From contig JBLMZW010000077.1 in NCBI GenBank assembly GCA_050259035.1, positions 1 to 51,110 of the forward strand: a DNA stretch of 51,110 nt, in the 5' to 3' direction. The translations under genes were made by a program, and so were the position numbers. Positions 36,158-45,419 of the stretch are shown in pieces (position 1 is the stretch's first letter; every line of letters begins with the position of its first letter). The notes under the pieces were generated by a model. It did no database searches, was not told the DNA's origin, and saw only the letters and a list, made by a program, of their open reading frames with translations. Origin of the DNA: JBLMZW01 sp050259035 (GTDB lineage Bacteria > Bacillota > Syntrophomonadia > Syntrophomonadales > DTU052).

Positions 36158-36203
36158 GCGGACATAACCGAGATATCGGATTATATCCGCTTTTTGTGTT
36201 TTT
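36158..36203 (+). terminator. Terminator after rex
   Basis: GCGGA-ATAA-CCGA (36158 on) pairs with TCGG-TTAT-TCCGC (to 36190) with one mismatch and a small bulge, then TTTTTGTGTTTTTTT. Confidence 0.85.
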
Positions 36204-36298
36204 TTCACCTTAGATACCTGGGACAATGTAAGGCGTTTTATTGTATTTATAAATAGTGAATGCTAAACTGGAAAAAATAAAAAAGCGAGGAAACTTGA

Positions 36299-36574
36299 TT
36301 GAGTGCTCAAGGAGGGTATCGAACTTCACGTTACGGGTGGCAAGTTTTAATCATAGTTTTAATTGTGGGTGCCCTGCTGGGTGGATGGATAGGAGAAGCA
36401 TTGGGTCAATTTATACCGGTATTGCGTACAATTGGTCGAAGCTATCCGGTTGGTATTCCCGAATTGGACATCAACTTAAGAGTTATAAGAATTGTTTTTG
36501 GCTTTACCTTGAACCTCAATTTATTCAGCTTGCTTGGCCTAATAGCAGGTTTTTTCGTCTACCGCAAGCTGTGA
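36299..36574 (+). CDS. DUF4321 small membrane protein
   Basis: 91 residues, two membrane helices (about 15-37 with LIIVLIVGALLGGWIGEALG, and 66-88 ending FFVYRKL) around a short external loop. This matches the DUF4321 family found next to maf/radC/mreB in Clostridia; no function known. TTG start with GCGAGG upstream. A longer frame (36256-36600) in another phase overlaps but looks random. Confidence 0.78.
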   Translation: MSAQGGYRTSRYGWQVLIIVLIVGALLGGWIGEALGQFIPVLRTIGRSYPVGIPELDINLRVIRIVFGFTLNLNLFSLLGLIAGFFVYRKL

Positions 36575-36587
36575 GGGAGAACTATCT

Positions 36588-37160
36588 TTGTCAAAACTGA
36601 TACTGGCATCAACCTCACCAAGAAGACAGCAATTACTAAATAACTTGGGCATGCATTTCGAAATAATTCCTCCTGCTTCCGGAGCCGAGATTGAATTTAC
36701 GGGCGGCGATCCAGTTACATATGCCATAACGCTTGCTTGTAATAAAGCTAATCAGGTGGCAGATGTTGCCGTAAACAGGTTGGTTCTAGCAGCAGATACT
36801 ATCGTCGTAAAAGACGGAGATATATTAGGTAAACCAGAGAGTAAACAAGCTGCCAAGGAAATGTTAGAACTTCTAAGTGGTTCAGTGCACCAGGTCATAA
36901 CAGGGTTATGTCTTAAGAAGGGCGATGATTCGATTACATCATTTGAAAAAACTATCGTTCATTTCAGGGAGTTAACTGCAGATGAAATAGAACGATATGT
37001 AGATACCGGTGAACCGATGGATAAAGCTGGAGGATACGGGATCCAAGGAAAAGGGGCACTTCTTGTATCTTACATTGAAGGCTGTTACTATAACGTTGTT
37101 GGGTTGCCCTTGACCAGGCTGGCTAGTATGTTAAAGGAGTTTGGAATAACCATCTTATAA
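36588..37160 (+). CDS. maf: Maf nucleoside-triphosphate pyrophosphatase
   Basis: 190 residues. Maf signature LASTSPRR at residues 6-13, catalytic ADTIV (about 69) and GYGIQGKGA. Hydrolyses dTTP/UTP or modified nucleotides; associated with septum formation control. TTG start with GAGGGAGA upstream, 13 bp after the DUF4321 gene. Heads the shape/division block. Confidence 0.95.
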   Translation: MSKLILASTSPRRQQLLNNLGMHFEIIPPASGAEIEFTGGDPVTYAITLACNKANQVADVAVNRLVLAADTIVVKDGDILGKPESKQAAKEMLELLSGSVHQVITGLCLKKGDDSITSFEKTIVHFRELTADEIERYVDTGEPMDKAGGYGIQGKGALLVSYIEGCYYNVVGLPLTRLASMLKEFGITIL

Positions 37161-37175
37161 AGGGGATGGCTGGTT

Positions 37176-37859
37176 ATGGGGTATCATACAACAATCAAGG
37201 AAATGCCTGAGGATATGCGACCGCGGGAAAAAATGCTCAAACAGGGTGAGCAGTTTTTAAATGACGACGAATTATTGGCGATATTGTTAGGAAGCGGTAC
37301 AAGCTCTCTGTCGGCAACCGAGTTAGCGCATCAGTTGATAGTACAAAATCGCGACATAAGGTTTATTAAGAAGATGAGCCTGGCTGAATTGCAGGATGTT
37401 AAAGGAATAGGTCCGGCGAAAGCTACACGGCTTAAAGCGGCTACCGAACTCGGCCGGCGCATCAATTTGGATTTCGATCCAACCCCGCAAATAAGTTCGC
37501 CTGAGGATGTTAAAAACCTGGTTATGGAAGAGATGAGGTTTTATGATAAAGAACATTTTCGCTGCTTATATCTTAACCGGAAAAATCGGGTTTTGGCCCT
37601 AGAAACAATTTCTGTTGGGGGGCTAGCCAGTTCCCCTGTTCATCCCCGGGAGGTATTTAAAAGTGCAATTAAAATGAGTGCCGCATCGTTAATATTAATA
37701 CATAATCATCCCAGTGGTGACCCAACGCCGAGTAGCGAGGATATTGATATAACCAGACGGTTATTAGAAAGTGGAAAGATTTTAGGAATTGAGGTTCTTG
37801 ATCATATTATCATCGGCGACGGAAACTATGTAAGCTTAAAAAACCGTAATATTATTTAG
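37176..37859 (+). CDS. radC: RadC/YsxA JAB-domain protein
   Basis: 227 residues. N-terminal helix-hairpin-helix (LQDVKGIGPAKATRLKA) and a C-terminal JAB/MPN metalloprotein domain with the JAMM motif HNHPSGDPTPSSED. Historic DNA-repair name; real activity unproven. 15 bp after maf and 16 bp before mreB, the usual Firmicutes order. Confidence 0.94.
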   Translation: MGYHTTIKEMPEDMRPREKMLKQGEQFLNDDELLAILLGSGTSSLSATELAHQLIVQNRDIRFIKKMSLAELQDVKGIGPAKATRLKAATELGRRINLDFDPTPQISSPEDVKNLVMEEMRFYDKEHFRCLYLNRKNRVLALETISVGGLASSPVHPREVFKSAIKMSAASLILIHNHPSGDPTPSSEDIDITRRLLESGKILGIEVLDHIIIGDGNYVSLKNRNII

Positions 37860-37875
37860 AAAGGGCGAAGGTGGA

Positions 37876-38898
37876 ATGTTTTTTGCACAAGATATGGGTA
37901 TTGATCTTGGAACCGCCAATACTCTGGTCAATATTAAAGGTAGGGGAATTGTCTTAAGAGAGCCGTCAGTAGTGGCTATTCAAAAAGATACTAATAAGGT
38001 TCTATCCGTTGGGATTGAGGCAAAACAGATGATTGGCCGGACCCCAGGATATATTGTCGCTATTCGGCCAATGAAAGACGGTGTAATTGCTGATTTTGAT
38101 GTTACTCAGGCGATGTTGGAATATTTCATTGGTAAGGCTCTGGGGTCAAAAAAGACCTTTTCTCGCCCACGGGTGGTAATAAGTGTGCCTACCGGGGTAA
38201 CCGCAGTTGAAAGACGTAGTGTAAGAGAAGCCGCGATACAGGCCGGGGCTAAAGAAGTTGCTTTGATGGAGGAACCCATGTTAGCTGCTCTTGGTGCGGG
38301 CCTACCGGTAGAAGAGCCAACCGGGAACCTGATAGTAGATATTGGCGGAGGAACAACCGAAGTTGCGGTGATATCCCTGGGGGGGATTGTCAACTCCAAG
38401 TCGGTACGCGTTGCAGGGGACGAAATGGACGAAGCAATTATCCAGCATCTTAAAAGAGCTTATAACCTCCTTATTGGCGAAAGAACTGCTGAAGATATAA
38501 AGATTAACATTGGGTCAGCCTTGTGGGAAGGACCTCCGGATACTTTTGAGGTTAGGGGTCGTGACCTGGTTAGTGGGCTGCCCCAGACTATAACTGTCTC
38601 TTCTGATGAGATTCAAAAGGCGCTCTCCGAACCTGTTGCGGCGATAGTCGATGCCATTAAAGTATGCCTGGAGAGAACTCCGCCAGAACTTGCTTCTGAC
38701 ATTATGGATCGGGGAATAGTGATGGCCGGAGGAGGATCCCTTTTGCGAGGGTTGGATAAGTTGGTTAGTGCAGAAACCAGGATGCCGGTCTTTTTATGTG
38801 ATGATCCCTTATTAGCTGTAGCCCGGGGAACAGGCAAATCGGTCGAAAATGAGGAGGTATTTCGCAAAGTCCTCCGCAGCCAAAAAAAGAACTCCTGA
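37876..38898 (+). CDS. mreB: Rod-shape actin homologue MreB
   Basis: 340 residues. Actin-fold phosphate loops: MGIDLGTANTLV (phosphate 1), VDIGGGTTEVAVI (phosphate 2) and the adenosine motif MAGGGSLLRGL. Polymerises under the membrane and directs lateral wall synthesis with MreC, MreD and PBP2, all encoded next. Confidence 0.97.
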   Translation: MFFAQDMGIDLGTANTLVNIKGRGIVLREPSVVAIQKDTNKVLSVGIEAKQMIGRTPGYIVAIRPMKDGVIADFDVTQAMLEYFIGKALGSKKTFSRPRVVISVPTGVTAVERRSVREAAIQAGAKEVALMEEPMLAALGAGLPVEEPTGNLIVDIGGGTTEVAVISLGGIVNSKSVRVAGDEMDEAIIQHLKRAYNLLIGERTAEDIKINIGSALWEGPPDTFEVRGRDLVSGLPQTITVSSDEIQKALSEPVAAIVDAIKVCLERTPPELASDIMDRGIVMAGGGSLLRGLDKLVSAETRMPVFLCDDPLLAVARGTGKSVENEEVFRKVLRSQKKNS

Positions 38899-38918
38899 TA
38901 TGACAAGGATGGGGTAGG

Positions 38919-39785
38919 GTGTTTGAATTACTCCGGAGGAAGTCTTTCTGGGCGGTCATATTGTTGGTAGCAGTATGTTTGGTCCTGATGAATCAAACGT
39001 CGTTTGAAAGACGAAACATCACCATAATAGAAAAACTGGTTCGTGATATATATACCCCGCTGCAAAGCGGGGTTGGTGAGTTTAGGGGGTACTCGGGACT
39101 CATTCAAGGCCTTTTAGCCGATAAAGATGATTTGATTCGGGAAAACCGCCTTTTAAAACAACGAATTAAAAGGTATCAAATCGCAAACCAGCGATATCTG
39201 GATTATAAGGAACAGAACCAGAGGTACAGAGAGTTACTTAATTTTAAAGAAGTTAATCAGGAAAGCATGACTCTGATTACCGCCGAGGTAATTGCCCGTA
39301 GTCCTAACACCTGGTATAAAACCATTATGATTAATAAAGGAATTGATCAAGGCATTGTTAGAAACATGTCGGTTATCACCCCGGACGGGCTAGTGGGTAA
39401 GATAACAACTGTTTCCCGCAACGCCTCCGAGGTACTATTGATAACGGACCGGGAGGGCGCCGTAGGAGCAATTGATAGTGAAACAAGGACCCCGGGGATT
39501 ATAGAAGGGTTTGGGAATAGTAATCTGCTGCGGTTAAACCAGATTCCGTATTATTCTGCGATCAAACCCGGTGATCAAATTAAGACCTCAATGCTAAGTG
39601 AAATATACCCCGCCGGGCTTCTTGTGGGCCGGGTTAAAACGGTTTCAAAACAGACGAGCGGCCTGCTCAAAACCGCTGTGATTGAACCGGCAGTTGACTT
39701 CGATAAACTTGAGGAAGTCTTCGTAATTAAAGATATGGTTCAATTACCACCCCAAAATGCTAATCAAAATACATCATCTGAATAA
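38919..39785 (+). CDS. mreC: Rod-shape-determining protein MreC
   Basis: 288 residues: one N-terminal membrane helix (about 10-27), a periplasm-facing coiled coil (about 65-110) and a beta-rich C-terminal domain (VIARSPNTWYKT, VGKITTVSRNASEVLLITDR). Scaffold linking MreB to PBP2. GTG start; 20 bp after mreB, 12 bp before mreD. Confidence 0.95.
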   Translation: MFELLRRKSFWAVILLVAVCLVLMNQTSFERRNITIIEKLVRDIYTPLQSGVGEFRGYSGLIQGLLADKDDLIRENRLLKQRIKRYQIANQRYLDYKEQNQRYRELLNFKEVNQESMTLITAEVIARSPNTWYKTIMINKGIDQGIVRNMSVITPDGLVGKITTVSRNASEVLLITDREGAVGAIDSETRTPGIIEGFGNSNLLRLNQIPYYSAIKPGDQIKTSMLSEIYPAGLLVGRVKTVSKQTSGLLKTAVIEPAVDFDKLEEVFVIKDMVQLPPQNANQNTSSE

Positions 39786-39797
39786 TAGGGAAAGAAT

Positions 39798-40304
39798 ATG
39801 AGATTCTTACTGCTAATATTAATACCATACCTTTCAATATTCCTTGAGACTACTTTATTCAGTCGGTTTACGTTAAGAGGGATAGTACCCGATCTGGTTT
39901 TGATATTCGTTACTTTTTACTCAATTTGGAATGGCCCTAAAGCTGGATTTGCATATGGATTCCTGACGGGTTTGTTGGAAGATCTTTATATGGGCCGGCT
40001 AATTGGAATGAATGCCCTTGCCAAGGGCTTTACCGCTTATTTAGTTGGTTTTTTAGGGGAAAGTGTTTTTAAAGAAAATATTCTGGTCGGATTTGGCGGA
40101 ACAGTGGCAGCAACGGTATTAAATGCTATATTTATGTTTTTCTTAGCATTAGTAAGCACTCCGGATATTGTTATCAATAAGTCCGTGATGATTAACATGA
40201 TAGGTGAGATTGTATATAACGGCTTGTTGTCTATTCCCTTTTATGTTTGGTACTATAAGACAGCTAATTCCGGGTTCTTAGGGAACCCAGAGTATAGGGA
40301 GTGA
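39798..40304 (+). CDS. mreD: Rod-shape-determining protein MreD
   Basis: 168 residues, five or six membrane helices (GIVPDLVLIFVTFYSIWNG, AYGFLTGLLEDLYMG typical). Partner of MreC in the elongasome. Its stop TGA abuts the TTG start of the PBP2 gene. Confidence 0.93.
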   Translation: MRFLLLILIPYLSIFLETTLFSRFTLRGIVPDLVLIFVTFYSIWNGPKAGFAYGFLTGLLEDLYMGRLIGMNALAKGFTAYLVGFLGESVFKENILVGFGGTVAATVLNAIFMFFLALVSTPDIVINKSVMINMIGEIVYNGLLSIPFYVWYYKTANSGFLGNPEYRE

Positions 40305-42377
40305 TTGGTCCTGAAACAGAAAGAACTTCGGGCCAAGCTTCAGTATTTTTCTTACGCTGTTCTGGCCTTAATAGTATTATTAATGGTTAAACTGGCATTC
40401 GTTCAGTTTATACAAAGTGATAAGTATGAGACCCTGGCCAAAGAGAATAGAATTCGACTGGTTCGGGTTAAAGCCTCTCGAGGAGAGATATATGATCGAA
40501 ACGGAAAGATTTTGGCCAAGAATAAACGGGTGTATACGGTATCTCTTACTTACCTTGGATTAAAAAACCAGGATAAGGTCGTTAAAAGACTTGTGGATAT
40601 TATGCATAGTAGATACCCTGAGGTTACATTAGATTACGTTCAATCTTTAATTAACCAGAGGAACCAGCGCCTATATGAACCAATAACCATACGCACAGAT
40701 ATTGACTGGCCCATGGTAGTTCGTTTGGAGGAACACCGCCAGGAATTGCCGGGCGTGTTAATAGGGGTTGAGCCACTCCGTTCTTACCCGGAAGGAACTC
40801 TGGCGGGACACGTATTAGGTTACGTCCACCCCATTTACAGTGAAACTGAAATGGAAAAGTCATATGACAGCGTGAATTACCAGGTTGGGGATTTAGTAGG
40901 TAAAGATGGTTTAGAGAAAGTATACGAGAAATACTTGAAAGGGATCGATGGGGCCCAGAGGATTGAAGTTGATGTCAGCGGAAGACCGGTCAGTGATCAA
41001 ATTGTTACTATGGAGCCTAAAGCGGGTAATAATTTGGTCCTTACCATAGATCGCAATCTACAAAGAGTGATGGAAAAAAGTTTAGATGAACATTTGGTTT
41101 CTCTTCAGCGTAAAAATCCAAAAGCCAAAGTGGCCGCCTGCATTTTAATCAACGTTAAAACCGGCGAGATTCTGGCTATGGCCAGTCAGCCGGCAATGGA
41201 TCCCAATGTATTCACCGGACCGATGAACCAAGCTATTTCTGAATATTATTTTCCTTCGGGGAATCAATATGACCCCCTTAATCCTGGGGCCGCAACCAAT
41301 CGAGCAATCAAAGCGGCTTATCCCCCCGGCTCTACCTTTAAGCCTATAACCGGTATGGCGACTTTAGAATCGGGTCTGGATCCTAATGAACGTTTCAGCT
41401 GCCATGGAGCCTATTGGATTAAGCCATATATAAAATGTACTGGCTACCATGGTTCTGTAGACTTTTTCCGTGGTATGGCCGTTTCCTGCAATGTTTACTT
41501 CCAGGAAGCCGGTCGGAGAGCGGGCAAAGATAGAATAATTCAGGTTGCCCAAGAATTTGGGCTGGGACAAATATCAGGAGTTGACCTGCCTGGTGAATGG
41601 AAAGGAAATTTGCCAACTCCGGCTTGGATGAAAGAAACTAATTCTGTCCTGGTCAATGAAAAATACAAGTATTTGCGGCAAAATTTAATTAAAGACTTTG
41701 AGGCACGTCTGGCCCAGGCAATAACGGAAGAGGAACGCGCAAAGATAAATAAAGAGAAGGAAAAGAGTCTGAGAAGACTGGAGGCCAACTATAAAATCGA
41801 CTATAACTGGGAGACCACTTGGCACCAGTATAATACTTTCAATATGTCAATTGGCCAGGGTGACAATAGTTATACCGTAATGCAACTGGCAAACTACGTG
41901 GCTACAATCGCCAATGGCGGATACCGGAGGCAGCCCTATTTGGTCAAAAAGATAGTTACGCCTTCCGGGAAAGTTATCAAGGAATTTAAACCTCAACTTA
42001 TCAAACAGGTGGATGTTGATCCGCAGATCATTGCGGAAACTCGGAAGGCGATGCACGGGGTAGTAAGTCCCGGGGGAACTGCCTATAGTGTCTTCAGCAC
42101 TATTCCATCCGACAAAATCGGTGGGGCCAAAACTGGTACAGCTCAGACCGGTAGGCGGGGAGATAATAAAAACACAGAATCCCATGGAGTATTTATTGCT
42201 TTTGCGCCCTATGATAACCCGGAAATAGCTTTTGCTGGTGTGATTGAATACGGTGGTCACGGCAGTTCATCAGCTGGATTAATAGCCAAAGACGTTTTTG
42301 AACAGTATTTTGGTGTTCGTGATCACCTCGCCGATGAGAAACTCACGCCGACAAACGAAGAAACCGGCGTAGATTAG
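40305..42377 (+). CDS. mrdA: Penicillin-binding protein 2 (elongation transpeptidase)
   Basis: 690 residues. N-terminal membrane helix (about 15-35), dimerisation domain (RGEIYDRNGKILA), transpeptidase domain with Ser343 in STFK, SCN (AVSCNVYF) and KTG at about 609 (KTGTAQTG). Cross-links lateral wall peptidoglycan with the MreBCD complex. Between SCN and KTG is a charged helical insert of about 50 residues (DFEARLAQAITEEERAKI region). TTG start directly after the mreD stop; coupled translation. Confidence 0.95.
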   Translation: MVLKQKELRAKLQYFSYAVLALIVLLMVKLAFVQFIQSDKYETLAKENRIRLVRVKASRGEIYDRNGKILAKNKRVYTVSLTYLGLKNQDKVVKRLVDIMHSRYPEVTLDYVQSLINQRNQRLYEPITIRTDIDWPMVVRLEEHRQELPGVLIGVEPLRSYPEGTLAGHVLGYVHPIYSETEMEKSYDSVNYQVGDLVGKDGLEKVYEKYLKGIDGAQRIEVDVSGRPVSDQIVTMEPKAGNNLVLTIDRNLQRVMEKSLDEHLVSLQRKNPKAKVAACILINVKTGEILAMASQPAMDPNVFTGPMNQAISEYYFPSGNQYDPLNPGAATNRAIKAAYPPGSTFKPITGMATLESGLDPNERFSCHGAYWIKPYIKCTGYHGSVDFFRGMAVSCNVYFQEAGRRAGKDRIIQVAQEFGLGQISGVDLPGEWKGNLPTPAWMKETNSVLVNEKYKYLRQNLIKDFEARLAQAITEEERAKINKEKEKSLRRLEANYKIDYNWETTWHQYNTFNMSIGQGDNSYTVMQLANYVATIANGGYRRQPYLVKKIVTPSGKVIKEFKPQLIKQVDVDPQIIAETRKAMHGVVSPGGTAYSVFSTIPSDKIGGAKTGTAQTGRRGDNKNTESHGVFIAFAPYDNPEIAFAGVIEYGGHGSSSAGLIAKDVFEQYFGVRDHLADEKLTPTNEETGVD

Positions 42378-42593
42378 TTCTTAAAGCCTTTCTTTTGCTT
42401 CCCAGAGTTTATTCTTATTTACAGAATTAGTTTCCATATCAACTTACTATCCGATTTCAGGGTAGCTTTTCTGTAATTTCTTGCCGACATTACGGCTATT
42501 TTTAATGAAATTCAAATAATTTTTGCTTCGAACAAATAAAGGAAATAAATGTAAAACATAGAATATAGAGTAAAATGGTGCTGGAGGAATTAT

Positions 42594-43259
42594 ATGGGAT
42601 CCGGTAAGACAATAGTAAAACAATCTAAAAAAGGGGGAGTCATAAACATCGCACCTGGAGAATCCATGGCATCTTTTAAGAAACGTTTGATTGATGAGAT
42701 AGAGGAACTAGATGCTGTTGGTGTGCAGGTTATTTTGGATGTAGGTAATCACAGGGTTTCAGAAAAGGAAGTACAAGATATAAAACAAATGCTTATGAAA
42801 AAAGGTGTACAGGTGAACCGTCTACTTAGCAAAGGTAAAAATATACTTGCGGAAGAACCCGATTTTGACTTAGACGAAGAAGAGCAGGATAACGATTTTC
42901 ACCGGGTTTTTGAATCTGGAAAATCAACAGAGGATACCATTCTAATAAAACGTACTTTGCGATCAGGCCAGCGAGTCTATTATCCGGGTAATATTGTAAT
43001 ATTGGGCGATGTTAACCCTGGAGCTGAGGTGATAGCTGGGAATAACATTTTAGTTATGGGTACTATGCGAGGACTGGTACATGCAGGTGCCACTGGAACT
43101 GAACAAGCAGTGGTCGCGGCCTTCAGGCTGAATCCAACTCAAATACGCATCGCCAACCATATAACGCGACCGCCTGAGGGTGAAGAGTACATCACACATG
43201 AGCCAGAAATCGCGCGTATAAAAGATGGTCGGGTCATTATAGAAAAATTCCGGGTATGA
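42594..43259 (+). CDS. minC: Septum-site inhibitor MinC
   Basis: 221 residues. N-terminal FtsZ-inhibiting domain, acidic linker (about 85-105, DFDLDEEEQDND) and C-terminal beta-helix (YYPGNIVILGDVNPGAEVIA) that binds MinD. Blocks Z-ring assembly away from midcell. ATG with GGAGGAA upstream. Overlaps the minD frame end to start. Confidence 0.95.
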   Translation: MGSGKTIVKQSKKGGVINIAPGESMASFKKRLIDEIEELDAVGVQVILDVGNHRVSEKEVQDIKQMLMKKGVQVNRLLSKGKNILAEEPDFDLDEEEQDNDFHRVFESGKSTEDTILIKRTLRSGQRVYYPGNIVILGDVNPGAEVIAGNNILVMGTMRGLVHAGATGTEQAVVAAFRLNPTQIRIANHITRPPEGEEYITHEPEIARIKDGRVIIEKFRV

Positions 43260-43273
43260 TTGGGGGAGAAGAA

Positions 43274-44074
43274 ATGAAGGGTAGGGTTATTGTCGTTACC
43301 TCAGGCAAAGGCGGAGTCGGCAAAACGACCACCACCGCAAACCTGGGTACAGCACTCACTATTTTGGGTCGGCGGGTAGTAATGGTTGATACTGATATAG
43401 GCTTACGCAATCTTGATGTGGTTATGGGCCTCGAAAACAGAATAGTTTTTGACATCGTTGACGTAGTTAATGGCGCCTGCAAGTTAAAGCAAGCTCTTAT
43501 CAAGGACAAAAGATTTGATGGCCTATATCTCTTGCCTGCAGCTCAAACCAAGGATAAAACAGATATTTCACCCCATCAGATGAAAAATCTATGTATTGAG
43601 CTAAAAAAAGAATTCGATTTTATTATTATGGATTGCCCGGCGGGAATAGAACAGGGATTCAAAAATGCTATAGCTGGTGCTGACGAAGGCATAGTCGTGG
43701 CTACACCGGAGGTTTCATCAGTAAGAGATGCTGATAGGATTGTCGGACTACTTGAAGCGGCAGGATTAAGAGATAGCAGATTGATTGTCAACCGGATTCG
43801 GCCGCGAATGGTACGCAGAGGGGATATGATGGACGTTGAGGATATGATCGATATTCTGTCTATTGAATTGATTGGAATTGTTCCGGAGGACGAAGTAATT
43901 ATCGTATCAACAAACAAAGGGGAACCAGCGGTAACTGACCTCAAGTCCAAAGCCGGCGAGGCTTACAGGCGAATTGCACGCCGCTTAAACGGCGAGGATG
44001 TTCCGCTGGTAGCCCCAGAATTTTCTGAAGGGCTAGTTGAAAAATTCAAGAAAATGCTTAGAATGGCGAAATAA
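43274..44074 (+). CDS. minD: Septum-site ATPase MinD
   Basis: 266 residues. Deviant Walker A SGKGGVGKTT (Lys at residue 12 and 17), MVDTDIGLRNLD, IMDCPAGIEQG, and a C-terminal amphipathic membrane-targeting helix (LVEKFKKMLRM). An ATG at 43256 overlaps the minC stop, but the ATG at 43274 follows GGGGGAG and starts the protein at the usual place (MKGRVIVVTSGKGG). Confidence 0.96.
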   Translation: MKGRVIVVTSGKGGVGKTTTTANLGTALTILGRRVVMVDTDIGLRNLDVVMGLENRIVFDIVDVVNGACKLKQALIKDKRFDGLYLLPAAQTKDKTDISPHQMKNLCIELKKEFDFIIMDCPAGIEQGFKNAIAGADEGIVVATPEVSSVRDADRIVGLLEAAGLRDSRLIVNRIRPRMVRRGDMMDVEDMIDILSIELIGIVPEDEVIIVSTNKGEPAVTDLKSKAGEAYRRIARRLNGEDVPLVAPEFSEGLVEKFKKMLRMAK

Positions 44075-44087
44075 GGTGGTGAATGGG

Positions 44088-44354
44088 TTGCTAGAGTTCC
44101 TGGCCAGGCTTTTAAGAAAAGATAAGGGTGGCAGTAAAGACCTCGCCAAGGAGCGCCTGAGGTTGGTTCTGGTGCACGATAGGGTAAGTGCGGCCCCCCA
44201 ACTACTAGAAGCCCTTAAAGAAGACTTAATCAGGGTTATAAGAGAGTATATCGAGATTGACGAAGAGGGTTTGGATGTAAGTTTTAGTTCCATGGACAAT
44301 ACTGTAGCCCTGGTAGCCAATATACCCGTGTTAAGGATGAGAAGAGCTATCTAG
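44088..44354 (+). CDS. minE: MinE topological specificity factor
   Basis: 88 residues, standard MinE: N-terminal membrane/MinD-binding segment (LLEFLARLL), KERLRLVLVHDR, then the dimerisation domain. The frame is open far upstream, but TTG at 44088 gives the family N-terminus and sits 5 bases after GGTGGTGA. Presence of MinE means a pole-to-pole oscillating Min system rather than DivIVA anchoring alone. Confidence 0.94.
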   Translation: MLEFLARLLRKDKGGSKDLAKERLRLVLVHDRVSAAPQLLEALKEDLIRVIREYIEIDEEGLDVSFSSMDNTVALVANIPVLRMRRAI

Positions 44355-44360
44355 TTGCTA

Positions 44361-45107
44361 TTACTTTTTACCGTAAACCTGACATTTGGGGCAATAAATT
44401 TCCTTGCCACGGGCTTCTTCTGAGAGGGGTTTATCACAAAGAACGCAGTGTCCTTCTTCATATCTTCGTTTGTAGATAATTAAATCTCTTTGATGTTTAA
44501 AAATCCACTGAATTATACTCTCACGTTCACGAAAACTAAGCCCGGTGAATTCGACTCCGGCCAGTATCTGGTTATCATCCGGGCTTTGCTTTACCCTAAC
44601 TACGCGCCCTTTGAGCTTAAACTTAGTAGTAGAATTTAAATCCAAAGAAACAAATAGACTATCATTAATATTTAAAGCGCGGTCAGTTGCGATTAAGAGC
44701 CCGCCTGCACTGATGTCCTGAATTCGGCAATTAAAAATTTCCCCGTTTTCGAAAGTACAATTAGTGCTCAAGATGGTTGGAACTCTTACATAGGTTCTTT
44801 GCTGGGATAAACCAAAGGATCTGCGCTGGGAAAGACCAAATCTGCGATAGCTTTTACTAGCTTTATTTGTAATAGAAGACCGTTGCCTATTTATAATTTC
44901 ATATAAAATCGCTATTAACAGAGCCAAGAAAAATACAATTAAGGTAACAGAAACTACTGTTTCATTATTAGGAGTCAAAAATGCCTTAAACGCTTTTGGC
45001 AGTTCAGCATATTCCCAATTATATGGTTCGGCGTAAGCAACTGGAGTAAATATGTAAAAACAAAAACAGGTAATTATACTGGTCAGGATAAAACCTGATT
45101 TCCGCAT
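44361..45107 (-). CDS. Membrane PilZ-domain protein with C-terminal zinc ribbon
   Basis: 248 residues on the reverse strand. Signal peptide or helix (TSIITCFCFYIFTPVAYAE), one further membrane helix (about 55-75, VVSVTLIVFFLALLIAILY), a cytoplasmic PilZ domain with the c-di-GMP-binding RTYVR and DISAGG motifs, then a zinc-ribbon-like tail (CVLC and CPKC). Likely reports c-di-GMP to something at the membrane. GTG at 45131 opens the frame, but the ATG at 45107 follows AGGGGGAGA, so I use it. Converges on minE with only 6 bp between. Confidence 0.85.
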   Translation of the reverse strand: MRKSGFILTSIITCFCFYIFTPVAYAEPYNWEYAELPKAFKAFLTPNNETVVSVTLIVFFLALLIAILYEIINRQRSSITNKASKSYRRFGLSQRRSFGLSQQRTYVRVPTILSTNCTFENGEIFNCRIQDISAGGLLIATDRALNINDSLFVSLDLNSTTKFKLKGRVVRVKQSPDDNQILAGVEFTGLSFRERESIIQWIFKHQRDLIIYKRRYEEGHCVLCDKPLSEEARGKEIYCPKCQVYGKK

Positions 45108-45419
45108 CGTGAGTCTCCCCCTATTGGTCACCGCGCAAGCGGGTAGTCCTCCCCAAAATGCATTAAGGGAAGTTTAAAATGTATCTAGTTATAATATCGT
45201 AATATATTGACCCCTTGACCACAGTTGCAGTCATATTTTTTACTATTAGTATGCTAGACCTGACTGTTAAGATAATCAACATTTTTCTTTTGGTTATAAC
45301 CTTTAAAAGTAATAGTGTTATGAAACATGAAAAAGGTAATCAATCAATACCATAGAATTATTTGTATTACGATGGAATCGTCTTTTTCCATGAATTATAG
45401 AATCGGAGGAAGGATACCA

